Assembly (NCBI GenBank): GCA_031292525.1
Contig: JARLGY010000050.1
Location: 1 to 64,000, forward strand
Source of the DNA: Flavipsychrobacter sp.
GTDB lineage: Bacteria > Bacteroidota > Bacteroidia > Chitinophagales > Chitinophagaceae
Reading direction: 5' to 3'
Length of the DNA stretch: 64,000 nucleotides
The notes below the pieces were generated by a model, which saw only the letters and a list, made by a program, of their open reading frames with translations, made no database searches and had not been told where the DNA came from. Made by a program: the position numbers and the translations under genes. Of the stretch, positions 26,160 through 34,836 are shown piece after piece (positions within the stretch are counted from its first letter, which is position 1; each line of letters opens with the position of its first letter).

Positions 26160-27192
26160 TATACGATATAGCTGCCAGGTAGCGCTGCCTGGATTTGGTA
26201 CAGAGGCACAGGCACGACTTAATGCTGCCCGTGTGCTTGTGGTTGGTGCTGGCGGGTTGGGCTGCCCGGCGGCGCAATACCTTACAGCTGTTGGTGTGGG
26301 GACTATAGGCATTGCGGACTATGATGTGATATCCATCTCGAACCTGCACCGGCAAATACTATATACACCTGCTGAGGCGGGGCAAAAAAAAGTAACAGTT
26401 GCGTGTAAGAAACTGCAACAACAAAACCCGCAAATACAATTGGTGGCGCACGATGTGAAAATAACATCGGCCAACGTAATGGAACTGGTGGGGCAGTACG
26501 ATATAGTGCTGGATGCAACCGATAATTTTGAAACCCGCTACCTGCTGAACGATGCCTGTGTGCTGCAACACAAACCTGTTGTGTATGGCGCCATATACCA
26601 GTATGAAGGGCAGGTGGCAGTGTGGAATGTTCCCTATAAAGATACCTACTCACCCAACTACCGGGATGTCTTCCCCGATGCTAACGCGGCTCAAATACCC
26701 AATTGTGCAGAAGGAGGGGTGTTGCCCACGCTTGCAGGTATAATAGGCTGTATGCAGGCAAATGAAGTAGTGAAATATATAACAGGAACAGGCGAGTTAG
26801 TAAGCGGCAAAATGCTGTTGTTTGATGCATTGACGATGCAGATTAGGGTAGTGAAAATTGGAGATGTTACCCGTACTAATATAACAGAAATAGCCGCGAC
26901 TGTTGATGCGTGTACAATATCTGCCCAAGAGCTTAAGGCAGGCTTGGATGATAATAAGTACACACTGGTAGACGTACGTGAGATAAGTGAGCGTGAAGCA
27001 TATCACATCGGTGGACTCCACATTCCGCTTAGTAAGATAGAACATGAGGAATTTCAACTGCCGGTCGATAAAGACATTGTGTTCTATTGTGCGTCGGGGA
27101 GACGTAGTGCAGTTGCAGCAACGCTACTCAGCGGTAAGGTAGACGCAAAGTTATTTTCGTTGTCGGGTGGGCTTAAAGGCTGGCGGCAATAG
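26149..27192 (+). CDS. moeB: MoeB/ThiF/HesA-family adenylyltransferase fused to rhodanese domain
   Basis: MoeB adenylates the C-terminal glycine of MoaD so that sulfur can be added. In this 347-residue protein the adenylyltransferase spans about 1-235: GAGGLGCP (33-40), DYDVISISNLHRQILY and the candidate active-site C186 in NCAEGGVLP. A rhodanese domain follows (about 260-347) with C314 in YCASGRRS, a likely source of MoaD sulfur. The two CxxC zinc pairs of E. coli MoeB are missing: the first reads SPNYRDVFPD. It starts with GTG (26149 or 26152) overlapping mobA. Confidence 0.9.
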   Translation: MVNDIRYSCQVALPGFGTEAQARLNAARVLVVGAGGLGCPAAQYLTAVGVGTIGIADYDVISISNLHRQILYTPAEAGQKKVTVACKKLQQQNPQIQLVAHDVKITSANVMELVGQYDIVLDATDNFETRYLLNDACVLQHKPVVYGAIYQYEGQVAVWNVPYKDTYSPNYRDVFPDANAAQIPNCAEGGVLPTLAGIIGCMQANEVVKYITGTGELVSGKMLLFDALTMQIRVVKIGDVTRTNITEIAATVDACTISAQELKAGLDDNKYTLVDVREISEREAYHIGGLHIPLSKIEHEEFQLPVDKDIVFYCASGRRSAVAATLLSGKVDAKLFSLSGGLKGWRQ

Positions 27193-27254
27193 CATTATTA
27201 CAAATATGCACGCCATTGTTGGGCGCCGCCGTGATAACTCAGATAAACGCACCA

Positions 27255-28199
27255 TCATTTTAATTCAAACAGTATTGGAAGTGTCACGACTGATCTTACC
27301 GGCTTAGCATCTTGCATCCCAGGCTGCCACGCCGGCATCATTGAAACAACGCGTACAGCCTCTTCATCACAGCCGCCGCCTATAGCTTCAGCAACAGTTA
27401 CATCTGAAATATCTCCCTTTTCGTCTACAGCAAATTTTATGATTACTCGCCCTTCTATATTGCGCCTGCGGGCAAACTTTGGATAAACGAGGTTCTCATG
27501 CAAATAAGCAATTAAATCTATTTTTGACCGGGGAACTATGGGTAGTATATAAGGCAATTCCTTACCCGCAGAATCGTATGCATGCCCTTCGAAAATTGTA
27601 TCATTTCTATAGCTTTCAACTTTTCTGAGCCCGCCGTTTTCGTAAAAAAACTTTTCTTCAGCAATTTTGTGGTTTTGATAGACCTGCAAGGTCTTGATCG
27701 CATTGGTTGACAGCGGATAATACCACTTCCATGTGCCTATGCGGCCTTTATTACTGGTAATTCCTTCATAGAGAATTGAACGTGTGACAGAGTCGTAGCC
27801 TGTTACAAGCATTGTTGAGTCTGTTTTGTGATCAATTATCTGCGCTAAACTGTCGCTACTTTTAAAATATATTTTCCAAATACCTGTTTGCCTTCCATTA
27901 TCGTAATTACCTTCCTGCGTTTTGAATCCCGTTTGATCATAATAAGTGACGTACCCATCCATTATATCAAATCCAGGTTTACCCAATAAAACATAGCCAG
28001 ACATTTCCAACTGTCCATTTAGAAAATGATCTTCAACTTTATACCTGTTATTAACTTTAGCCCATGCAACTCTATTCAAAAGTACAGTCGTCGTATCCGA
28101 TAATCTCAATCTCTTCCTGATGTGAAAAGTTTTCTGTGAAAAGCAAATAATGGGCAGCACCAGGAATGACACAATTAATAACAGACGTGTAGGTAGCAT
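27255..28199 (-). CDS. TonB C-terminal-domain protein with MORN-like repeats
   Basis: The 314-residue protein has a signal peptide (about 1-21). A middle of MORN/antitoxin-like repeats follows (GYVTYYDQTGFKTQEGNYDNGRQTGIWKIYF, KVESYRNDTIFEGHAYDSAGKELP). A TonB C-terminal domain ends the protein (VIIKFAVDEKGDISDVTVAEAIGGGCDEEAVRVVSMMPAWQPG). Such proteins are common in Bacteroidota and need not be the energising TonB, since there is no N-terminal membrane anchor beyond the signal. It separates the two Moco operons and ends convergent to moeB. Confidence 0.88.
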   Translation of the reverse strand: MLPTRLLLIVSFLVLPIICFSQKTFHIRKRLRLSDTTTVLLNRVAWAKVNNRYKVEDHFLNGQLEMSGYVLLGKPGFDIMDGYVTYYDQTGFKTQEGNYDNGRQTGIWKIYFKSSDSLAQIIDHKTDSTMLVTGYDSVTRSILYEGITSNKGRIGTWKWYYPLSTNAIKTLQVYQNHKIAEEKFFYENGGLRKVESYRNDTIFEGHAYDSAGKELPYILPIVPRSKIDLIAYLHENLVYPKFARRRNIEGRVIIKFAVDEKGDISDVTVAEAIGGGCDEEAVRVVSMMPAWQPGMQDAKPVRSVVTLPILFELK

Positions 28200-28359
28200 G
28201 GATATACAATAGGTTGCGAAAATATTTCAATTTCGATTTTAAAACAACACCATGCTTAGTTATTAAAAATAATACGCTTTCGTATTGCGTGGCTTTCTGT
28301 TTACACAGAGAATCTGCTAAGCCACACCACCCGGCAATATACTCATGTAAACACTCAAT

Positions 28360-28776
28360 TTACGGGTGCGCCGCCACCCATTCCTCGCCATCCAGGAACA
28401 CTTCTTTTTTCCAGATGGGTACGGTTTGCTTCAGGGTGTTTATTGCGTAGCGACAGGCGTCAAAAGCAGCATCGCGGTGCGCGGCTGATACAACTATGAC
28501 TACGGCGATATCACCTACTTTTAATATGCCTGTGCGGTGGTGAATAATGATGTGATGCAACGGCCACTTCTGCAACATCTGCGCGGTTATCTTTTTTATT
28601 TCACTGACTGCCATAGGGCGGTAGGCTTCAAATTCAAGCCGCACTACTTCTTTACCTTTTGTAGCTGCGCGCACGGTGCCTATAAAAACATCTATACCGC
28701 CGCTATGTGGTGAAGATGCCATGTTAATGCATGCCTGTGTATCGATCGGTTTCCCGGTTATTAGTATATCTACCAT
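28360..28776 (-). CDS. moaE: Molybdopterin synthase catalytic subunit MoaE
   Basis: MoaE converts cPMP to molybdopterin with MoaD thiocarboxylate. The 138-residue protein has GGIDVFIGTVRAATKGKEV, LEFEAYRPMA, HHRTGILKVGDIAVVIVVSAAHRDAAFDACRYAINTLK and the catalytic lysine region VPIWKKEVF. It follows moaD by 4 bp on the minus strand. Confidence 0.95.
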   Translation of the reverse strand: MVDILITGKPIDTQACINMASSPHSGGIDVFIGTVRAATKGKEVVRLEFEAYRPMAVSEIKKITAQMLQKWPLHHIIIHHRTGILKVGDIAVVIVVSAAHRDAAFDACRYAINTLKQTVPIWKKEVFLDGEEWVAAHP

Positions 28777-28780
28777 GTGG

Positions 28781-29023
28781 TTAGCCCCCGCTTACAGGTG
28801 GTATAATAGCCACCTCGTCCTGTTCATTGATCAAACTATCTGTTGCTGCATATTCGTTGTTCACCGCTATCATGTACGACGCCAGTTTGCCTAATCGCGG
28901 GTACTGTTCTTCAAGCCGCCTGCGTAGCTGTGCTACCGTGGTATGGCTGGGCAGGTCGGCACTTGTGGAGGTGCCGCCCACTATTTCTTTTGCTATTCCG
29001 AAAGCTAAAATGTTTATAGTCAT
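28781..29023 (-). CDS. moaD: Molybdopterin synthase sulfur carrier subunit MoaD
   Basis: The 80-residue ubiquitin-like protein ends in the essential Gly-Gly (EVAIIPPVSGG), which is adenylated and thiocarboxylated by MoeB-type enzymes. The N-terminal beta-grasp (MTINILAFGIAKEIVGG) and the motif TTVAQLRRRLEEQYPRL fit the family. It lies between the transporter gene (5 bp) and moaE (4 bp) in a packed operon. Confidence 0.93.
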   Translation of the reverse strand: MTINILAFGIAKEIVGGTSTSADLPSHTTVAQLRRRLEEQYPRLGKLASYMIAVNNEYAATDSLINEQDEVAIIPPVSGG

Positions 29024-29028
29024 CTATT

Positions 29029-29787
29029 CTATTTAATAACGTGCGATGCATGTTTTATCAATACCTCAACGCCTGCTGCAAAAACCAATACGGCTGTCAT
29101 ACGCCGCACGGTCAACGGATTGAATTTTATAGCGCCTAATCTTGATCCTATTTGTCCGCCAACTAGTACAGCAATGCACAATATACCGATACGTGTATAA
29201 TCAATATTTCCCTGGAGGTGCGTTACCTGCCCGGCTATGCCCGAGATGGAATTCACTAAAATGAAAAGGCTTGCCGTAGCAGCTATCTTTTTCGGATCAT
29301 CCCACTTGATGAGGTTAAGCAACGGCGATAGAAATATGCCCCCGCCAATACCTACCAGTCCCGACAGGAAGCCTATAATCCCACCTAGTAAGCCATCGCG
29401 TACGTAGTTGGGTTTTTCAATTGTTGCGGGTAATACGTTCTTTGTTTTTATCCATAAGAGTATTGCGGCAGTAAGGAGGCTGCATCCCAGGATAATAAAA
29501 AAAACATCCTGGCTCAGCTTCATTTTGGCGCCCAAGAATGCCATAGGTACACTAACCAGTACAAGCGGTAGTATCTTCTTCCAGTTTACATTTTTATGCC
29601 TGATGTAAATGATGGTGCCTCCAGTAACCACAATTATATTGCAAATAAGCGCTGTGAGTTTTATCTCCTGGAAGGGCAGCTCATATACCGCCAGTATGGC
29701 CAGGTAGCTGGAGCCCCCTCCAAAGCCTACAGATGCATATACAAACGCAATTACTGCAAAAAATAAAATAAGCTCCCAGTGCTGCAT
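29029..29787 (-). CDS. TauE/SafE-family membrane transporter
   Basis: The 252-residue polytopic protein has about 7-8 spans and two related halves, each with the family glycine-rich motif: FVYASVGFGGGSSYLA near 15-30 and GFLSGLVGIGGGIFLSPLLN near 138-158. The family exports sulfite, sulfoacetate and other small organic or sulfur anions. Here it lies in the same operon as a molybdoenzyme, moaD and moaE (2 bp and 5 bp spacing). A role in moving the enzyme's substrate or product, or in sulfur supply, is plausible but unproven. Confidence 0.85.
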   Translation of the reverse strand: MQHWELILFFAVIAFVYASVGFGGGSSYLAILAVYELPFQEIKLTALICNIIVVTGGTIIYIRHKNVNWKKILPLVLVSVPMAFLGAKMKLSQDVFFIILGCSLLTAAILLWIKTKNVLPATIEKPNYVRDGLLGGIIGFLSGLVGIGGGIFLSPLLNLIKWDDPKKIAATASLFILVNSISGIAGQVTHLQGNIDYTRIGILCIAVLVGGQIGSRLGAIKFNPLTVRRMTAVLVFAAGVEVLIKHASHVIK

Positions 29788-29789
29788 GG

Positions 29790-32099
29790 TTATTCGGGCT
29801 GATGTTTTTTTACTTTGATGACCACCGACTTTGACGTGGGCGTATTGCTCTTATCTGCAGTACTTTTTACCGGTACCAGCACGTTGGTTTCGGGGAAGTA
29901 GGTGGCTGCACATTGCTCTGGTATATCATATTCCACTATGATAAACTTACCGGCCTTGCGTTCTACACCATCACTGTAATTAAACAGGTCTACCACGTAG
30001 CCTGCTTTAAAGCCCAGTTTTTTAATGTCATGCTCATTCATCAGTATTACCCGACGTTCATTAAGCACACCGCGGTAGCGGTCGTCAAGGCCGTATATGG
30101 TTGTATTGAACTGGTCGTGACTGCGAATAGTCATCATCAGCAATTCATCATGCGCAAGCGGTATAGTAGTTACTTCTGTGACTGTGAAATTTGCCTTCTT
30201 GCTTTCGGTATCGTACTTGCCCTCGCGGGCGCCATTAGGTAAGTAAAAACCACCGGGAAAACGTACCTGCTGGTTAAAGTTTGTAAAGCCAGGTATCACC
30301 ATTTCAATATCGTTGCGAATGTAATCGTAATGCTCCTGGTACAGTGCCCAGTTCACTTTTGTTCGGCTGGCAAGGGTAGCCTGCGCCAGCTTGCAAATAA
30401 TAGCGGGCTCACTAAGCAGGTCTTGCGATATGGGTTTTAGATTTCCCTTTGACATCTGCACTACGCCCATCGAGTTTTCGCAGGTCACGAACTGCACCTG
30501 TCCGCCTGTTTCATCCTTATCGCTGCGACCGAAGCAGGGAAGAATCAACGCCTCTGCACCATGCACCAGGTGGCTCCTATTCAGCTTTGTAGATACGTGC
30601 ACGGTAAGGTCACATTTACGTAAAGCTTCAGCAGTATAAACAGTATCGGGAGTAGCAGACAAGAAGTTGCCCCCCAAAGCAAAGAAAACCTTTGCTTTGC
30701 CCTCATGCATGGCGTGTATCGATTCTACTACATCGTAGCCATTCTTGCGCGGTGGTTCAAACCCATAAATTTGCTGGATAGTATCAAGTAGTTTTTTGGA
30801 TGGTTTTTCAAAGATACCCATGGTACGGTCGCCTTGAACGTTGCTGTGCCCCCGCACAGGGCAAGTGCCTGCCCCCGGCTTACCTATGCTGCCTTTCAGC
30901 AGCAGTAGATTCACCACTTCTTTTATAGTATCAACAGCGTTTTTGTGCTGCGTGAGGCCCATAGCCCAGCAAGCTATTATTTTGGTTTTATGTTTCAGCG
31001 CATCTGCAGTAGCCTGCACCTGTTCCATGGGTATGCCGGCTATGGCAGCCAGCTCCGCGGCATTCTGCTTTTTCAGGTCAGTAATAAAATCTGTGTATCC
31101 TGCTGTGTTTTCTTTAATGAAGTTATTGTCGAAAACCGTTCCCGGCGCTTTTTCTTCTTCTGCCAGCAGCAATAGTTCTATTGCTTTCATGAGTGCCATA
31201 TCACCATTTATTTTCACGTTCATGAAAATATCGGTGAGCTTGGTGTCTATGCCCAGAACACCCTTTGCAGTTTGTGGATTGTTGAAACCCAGCAGGCCGG
31301 TTTCTTTAAGTGGATTTATAGAAATTATAGTTGCGCCATTAGCCTTAGCTTTCTGCAAAGCAGTGAGCATACGCGGGTGATTGGTGCCGGGGTTCTGACC
31401 CATGATGATCAGCACCTCGGCCATGTGTATATCATCAAGCGTTGTAGAGCCCTTGCCTATTCCTAAAGTTTCTGTAAGTGCAACCCCGCTCGACTCGTGG
31501 CACATATTTGAGCAATCGGGCAGGTTGTTGGTGCCGTACTCGCGTACAAACAATTGGTATAAATAAGCAGCCTCGTTACTGGTGCGGCCCGATGTGTAAA
31601 AAATGGCTTCGTCAGGGCTAGCAAGACCATTTAGGTGAGTTGCTATTTTTTTGAAAGCGTCATCCCGGCTGATGGGTTGATAGTGGGTGGCGCCAGTGGG
31701 CAGGTACATGGGTTCTGCTACGCGGCCTTTCTTGCCTATATCGTAATCGTCAAGTTGTGCCAGGTCTGCAACCGCGTTTGCTGCAAAGAACTTGGCATCC
31801 AGTTTTTTGGTGGTAGCCTCTTCAGCTATAGCCTTTGCACCATTCTCACAGTATTCAGCAATGCCGCTGCGCTCATCATCCGGGTCGGGCCACGCACAGC
31901 CCGGGCAGTCATAGCCATCTTTCTGGTTGAGGGCTGCAAGCGCTTTAAGTCCGCGCGCTACATTCATTTCAGAAAAGACGTGCTTGCCGCTTATTAATAC
32001 CGCAGGTATACCTGCCGCAGCTGTTTTGTGAGTAGACAGTTTCAGCTTCCTGAATTTTTCCGGGTTCAGCGCCGAGGGTACCTGTGTATTTTCAGCCAT
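29790..32099 (-). CDS. FdhF/YdeP-family molybdopterin oxidoreductase
   Basis: The 769-residue protein belongs to the formate-dehydrogenase-alpha-like (YdeP) group. C65-x2-C68 lies in GYDCPGCAWPDPDDERSG, followed by EYCENGAKAI, a family hallmark for iron-sulfur/Moco binding. C200 in DCSNMCHESSGVALTETLGIG aligns with the Cys molybdenum ligand of NapA-type enzymes, so it is not a selenoprotein. CPVRGHSNVQGDRTMGI and LYGLDDR-type C-terminal motifs also fit. The start ATG overlaps the DUF7009 stop (TAATG); a GTG nine bases upstream is less likely. The substrate is uncertain: formate is only one possibility. Confidence 0.9.
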   Translation of the reverse strand: MAENTQVPSALNPEKFRKLKLSTHKTAAAGIPAVLISGKHVFSEMNVARGLKALAALNQKDGYDCPGCAWPDPDDERSGIAEYCENGAKAIAEEATTKKLDAKFFAANAVADLAQLDDYDIGKKGRVAEPMYLPTGATHYQPISRDDAFKKIATHLNGLASPDEAIFYTSGRTSNEAAYLYQLFVREYGTNNLPDCSNMCHESSGVALTETLGIGKGSTTLDDIHMAEVLIIMGQNPGTNHPRMLTALQKAKANGATIISINPLKETGLLGFNNPQTAKGVLGIDTKLTDIFMNVKINGDMALMKAIELLLLAEEEKAPGTVFDNNFIKENTAGYTDFITDLKKQNAAELAAIAGIPMEQVQATADALKHKTKIIACWAMGLTQHKNAVDTIKEVVNLLLLKGSIGKPGAGTCPVRGHSNVQGDRTMGIFEKPSKKLLDTIQQIYGFEPPRKNGYDVVESIHAMHEGKAKVFFALGGNFLSATPDTVYTAEALRKCDLTVHVSTKLNRSHLVHGAEALILPCFGRSDKDETGGQVQFVTCENSMGVVQMSKGNLKPISQDLLSEPAIICKLAQATLASRTKVNWALYQEHYDYIRNDIEMVIPGFTNFNQQVRFPGGFYLPNGAREGKYDTESKKANFTVTEVTTIPLAHDELLMMTIRSHDQFNTTIYGLDDRYRGVLNERRVILMNEHDIKKLGFKAGYVVDLFNYSDGVERKAGKFIIVEYDIPEQCAATYFPETNVLVPVKSTADKSNTPTSKSVVIKVKKHQPE

Positions 32100-32473
32100 T
32101 AGTCGCACATTGTAAGAGGATTATCATAATTGTCACTTTGGTCTTCCACAATCTCACTGTCAATGCATTTAAAATCTTTTTCCAGGAGTAGCATAAGTTG
32201 TTTGCCGTTGGTGGTAGCTATGGTGTTGTTGAAGCTGACAATATTATTGTTAGTCCAATCGACCGCCAGCACTGCTGGTATGTACATCGTCATTTTTGTA
32301 CCCATCATATCTGCCGACAGGTTGTCAATATTGTCGCGCTGTTCAAGTGCATATGTGAATGTGGTATCTGCAAATTCTGTACGTTCCTCCAGGCTACCAG
32401 TAAGTGCTAATTGATCCACCTCTGGCCTTGTGAGGCGTAAGCGGATGGAATTACCTTTGATGCGTATTTTCAT
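32099..32473 (-). CDS. DUF7009-like small protein of the Moco operon
   Basis: The 124-residue soluble protein has no signal (MKIRIKGNSIRLRLTRPEVDQL). A beta-strand rich first half and VLAVDWTNNNIVSFNNT are visible, and it ends QSDNYDNPLTMCD. I recall it as DUF7009, a conserved companion of FdhF/YdeP genes in this phylum, with function unknown. Its stop overlaps the oxidoreductase start, and fdhD lies 3 bp upstream. Tight coupling implies work on the same enzyme, for example as a maturation factor or small subunit. Confidence 0.75.
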   Translation of the reverse strand: MKIRIKGNSIRLRLTRPEVDQLALTGSLEERTEFADTTFTYALEQRDNIDNLSADMMGTKMTMYIPAVLAVDWTNNNIVSFNNTIATTNGKQLMLLLEKDFKCIDSEIVEDQSDNYDNPLTMCD

Positions 32474-32476
32474 ATG

Positions 32477-33313
32477 CTACTGCATTATTATTCTGTGTGC
32501 ACCGGTATAAATATTATATCGTTCACCACGTAAAAAACCAATTAATGTCATTCCCCATTCTTCGCACATCTGTGCTGCTAATGATGAGGGGGCGCCAATA
32601 GCTACTATTATTTTTATACCCGCCATGGTGGCTTTCTGTACCAGCTCGAAGCTTGCCCTGCCACTCAATAATAGTATATGTTCCTGTAAAGGCAACATGT
32701 CTTTATCCAGCATTGCGCCTATTAGTTTATCAACCGCATTGTGCCGGCCTACGTCTTCACGGGCCAGTAGGAGATTGCCTTCCACATCAAACAGGGCGCA
32801 GCCGTGGAGACCACCCGTATGTTTAAATACTTCTTGTTGTTTGCGTAGCTTATCCGGTAGTTCATAGATCACTGACGAAGGGATGCGCAACGAATCTTCA
32901 GTCATTACTACATTACATGCAGTACGTACTGCTTCTATTGATGATTTGCCGCATACCCCGCAGCTGGATGTTGTGTAGAAATGGCGGTCGAGCTTGGCCA
33001 TGTCGGGTTGCACATTTTCATCCAGGCTTACCCGCACTACGTTTTCATTGGTGTCGTTACAATGTTTGATGCTTGCTATTTCCTTGGCAGATGTGATAAT
33101 GCCCTCGGTATATAAAAAACCAGTGGCCAATTCCATGTCGTTGCCGGGAGTGCGCATTGTAACCGAAATGCTTTTCTGTGTGCGTTTTCCGGCAGGGCCA
33201 TACTCCAGTCTTATTTCTACGGGTTCTTCGGCTGCCAATACATCCTCGGTGTCAAATGATGAAGATATATTTACTTTTGTTACAGGAATATGTACAAATG
33301 CCGGACGCGCCAT
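32477..33313 (-). CDS. fdhD: Formate dehydrogenase accessory sulfurtransferase FdhD
   Basis: FdhD passes sulfur from a cysteine desulfurase to the Moco of formate-dehydrogenase-like enzymes. The 278-residue protein has the N-terminal EEPVEIRLEYGP, the TPGNDMELATGFLYTEG motif, the flexible loop with C118-x2-C121 (SSCGVCGKSS), HTGGLHGCALFD, REDVGRHNAVDKLIG and SGRASFELVQKA. It is the first gene of the fdhD-DUF7009-FdhF-tauE-moaD-moaE minus-strand operon. Confidence 0.95.
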   Translation of the reverse strand: MARPAFVHIPVTKVNISSSFDTEDVLAAEEPVEIRLEYGPAGKRTQKSISVTMRTPGNDMELATGFLYTEGIITSAKEIASIKHCNDTNENVVRVSLDENVQPDMAKLDRHFYTTSSCGVCGKSSIEAVRTACNVVMTEDSLRIPSSVIYELPDKLRKQQEVFKHTGGLHGCALFDVEGNLLLAREDVGRHNAVDKLIGAMLDKDMLPLQEHILLLSGRASFELVQKATMAGIKIIVAIGAPSSLAAQMCEEWGMTLIGFLRGERYNIYTGAHRIIMQ

Positions 33314-33357
33314 GCGTCAAATTTACGAATGAAACGGGATTCGTAGTGGCTAGTATT

Positions 33358-33849
33358 TCAAATAGGTAGTCCATAGTAAACGTGTCCACAGATAACACCG
33401 TCAAAATCTGCAATACCAGGCAGGTGTCCCCACAATTGAAACCCGAATTTCTCTAAAAGTTTAATACTGGCCTTGTTTTCGTCCAATACAATAGCCAGGT
33501 AATGCTTTATCTGCAGGTTCGGCGCTTCCTGGATGGCATGTGCCAGGAGTGCGCTGCCAATACCTTGTCCCACATAGTTATGGTCTATGTAGTAGCTCAC
33601 TTCTTTTATAAACCGCAGGGCATGCCGCCCCGGTCTGTATGCACTCACTGTAAGCCATCCTGTTACCTTACCATCAATTTCAGCTACAAATATTGGATGC
33701 TCATTCGGGGTGTGTATGGCAAACCATTCCTGTCTTTGCGCCGTTTGCCAAGGCCGGGTATCGGCTGTCATAAAACCACCTGCTACTGCTTGATTGTAGA
33801 TATCAACTATCTCTTGTAGGTCATTTTTTTGGGCAATACGGATAAGCAT
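33358..33849 (-). CDS. GNAT-family N-acetyltransferase (phosphinothricin-like)
   Basis: The 163-residue GNAT protein starts MLIRIAQKNDLQEIVDIYNQAV. It has GWLTVSAYRPGRHALRFIKEVSYYID and the acetyl-CoA P-loop HNYVGQGIGSALLAHAIQEA (Q/R-x-x-G-x-G/A). The ending IKLLEKFGFQLWGHLPGIADFDG is typical of the phosphinothricin/methionine-sulfone acetyltransferase subgroup, so the natural substrate may be an amino-acid analogue. It lies 44 bp downstream of fdhD on the same strand and may be read through. Confidence 0.88.
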   Translation of the reverse strand: MLIRIAQKNDLQEIVDIYNQAVAGGFMTADTRPWQTAQRQEWFAIHTPNEHPIFVAEIDGKVTGWLTVSAYRPGRHALRFIKEVSYYIDHNYVGQGIGSALLAHAIQEAPNLQIKHYLAIVLDENKASIKLLEKFGFQLWGHLPGIADFDGVICGHVYYGLPI

Positions 33850-33940
33850 TAGTATGATTTTGGAAACTGAAATTAACTAAATACTTTGTTCCATCTTGTA
33901 CTATAAGGTACTACTATGATCATAAAAAGATAGATAAAAT

Positions 33941-33982
33941 GATAAAGCAAAAAGTTGCGGAACCAGAGCTTTTTGCTTTATC
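33941..33982 (-). terminator. Probable terminator of the aldo/keto reductase gene
   Basis: A 14-bp perfect stem, GATAAAGCAAAAAG at 33941-33954 and its complement at 33969-33982, with a 14-nt loop. It starts 14 nt after the reductase stop on the minus strand and is followed by ATTTTATC. The stem is AT-rich, so strength is moderate. Confidence 0.65.
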
Positions 33983-33996
33983 TGATAATTTTGAGG

Positions 33997-34836
33997 TTAT
34001 TTATTGAGCAATTCAAAATCTTCTTCTGTGAGCTGTATGCGGGCAGCATCCAGATTTTCCTGTAGATGTTCTACTGATTTTGTACCTGGTATCAACAAGA
34101 TATTAGGGGAACGTTTCAGCAGCCATGCCAGCGCTATCTGGGCTGTGGTAGCTTTGTATTTAGTGGCAAGGTCACCGATCTTTTCCTGCATTTTGCCAGG
34201 GCCCGATGCCAAGGGAAACCAAGGGATGAATGCTATATTGTTGTACGCAGTATAGTCCACTATTTCCTCCCACTTTCTTTCGCCCAGGTTGTAGAGGTTC
34301 TGTACTGATACAATAGGCAAAACTGCAGCTGCCCTTTCAATATCAGCTATACCTACTTCAGAGAGCCCTACATGTTTTATTTTACCAGCTTTTACGGCAT
34401 CCAGTACCGGCGCTAATGTTTCTTCTATGGCCACTTTTGCATCCACACGGTGCAGTTGCCAAAGGTCTATCTGCTTCACCCCCAGGCGCTGCAGGCTGCC
34501 TTCTATGGCTTTGGCTATATACTTAGGGTCTCCATTGGTTACCCACTGTTTGGGGCCAGTACGCTCGAATCCACCTTTGGTAGCGATTACGATACCGTTG
34601 TAATTATTGCCCAGGGCCTCATTTATAAGTACTTCATTAGTATGCGGGCCATAGCTATCGGCTGTGTCTATAAAGTTTACACCCGATGCTACTGCGGTCT
34701 TTATTACCTTCTTTGCATTTTCACGATCGGGTGCGTCGCCCCATACACCAGGGCCTGTAAGCTGCATGCCGCCGTAGCCAATGCGGTTTACTTCCAGGTC
34801 TCCGCCAATTTTAAAAATCAGGTTTGTTTTGTTCAT
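33997..34836 (-). CDS. Aldo/keto reductase
   Basis: The 279-residue NADPH-dependent oxidoreductase is of the AKR family. The catalytic tetrad is visible: D57 and Y62 (FIDTADSYGP), K87 (IATKGG) and H129 (LWQLHR). YNLGERKW is the substrate-loop region, and cofactor-site residues lie in LIPGTKSVEHLQENLDA. ATG 34836 is chosen over an in-frame TTG nine codons upstream. It is isolated and faces a 454-bp gap on its 5' side. Substrate unknown. Confidence 0.92.
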   Translation of the reverse strand: MNKTNLIFKIGGDLEVNRIGYGGMQLTGPGVWGDAPDRENAKKVIKTAVASGVNFIDTADSYGPHTNEVLINEALGNNYNGIVIATKGGFERTGPKQWVTNGDPKYIAKAIEGSLQRLGVKQIDLWQLHRVDAKVAIEETLAPVLDAVKAGKIKHVGLSEVGIADIERAAAVLPIVSVQNLYNLGERKWEEIVDYTAYNNIAFIPWFPLASGPGKMQEKIGDLATKYKATTAQIALAWLLKRSPNILLIPGTKSVEHLQENLDAARIQLTEEDFELLNK

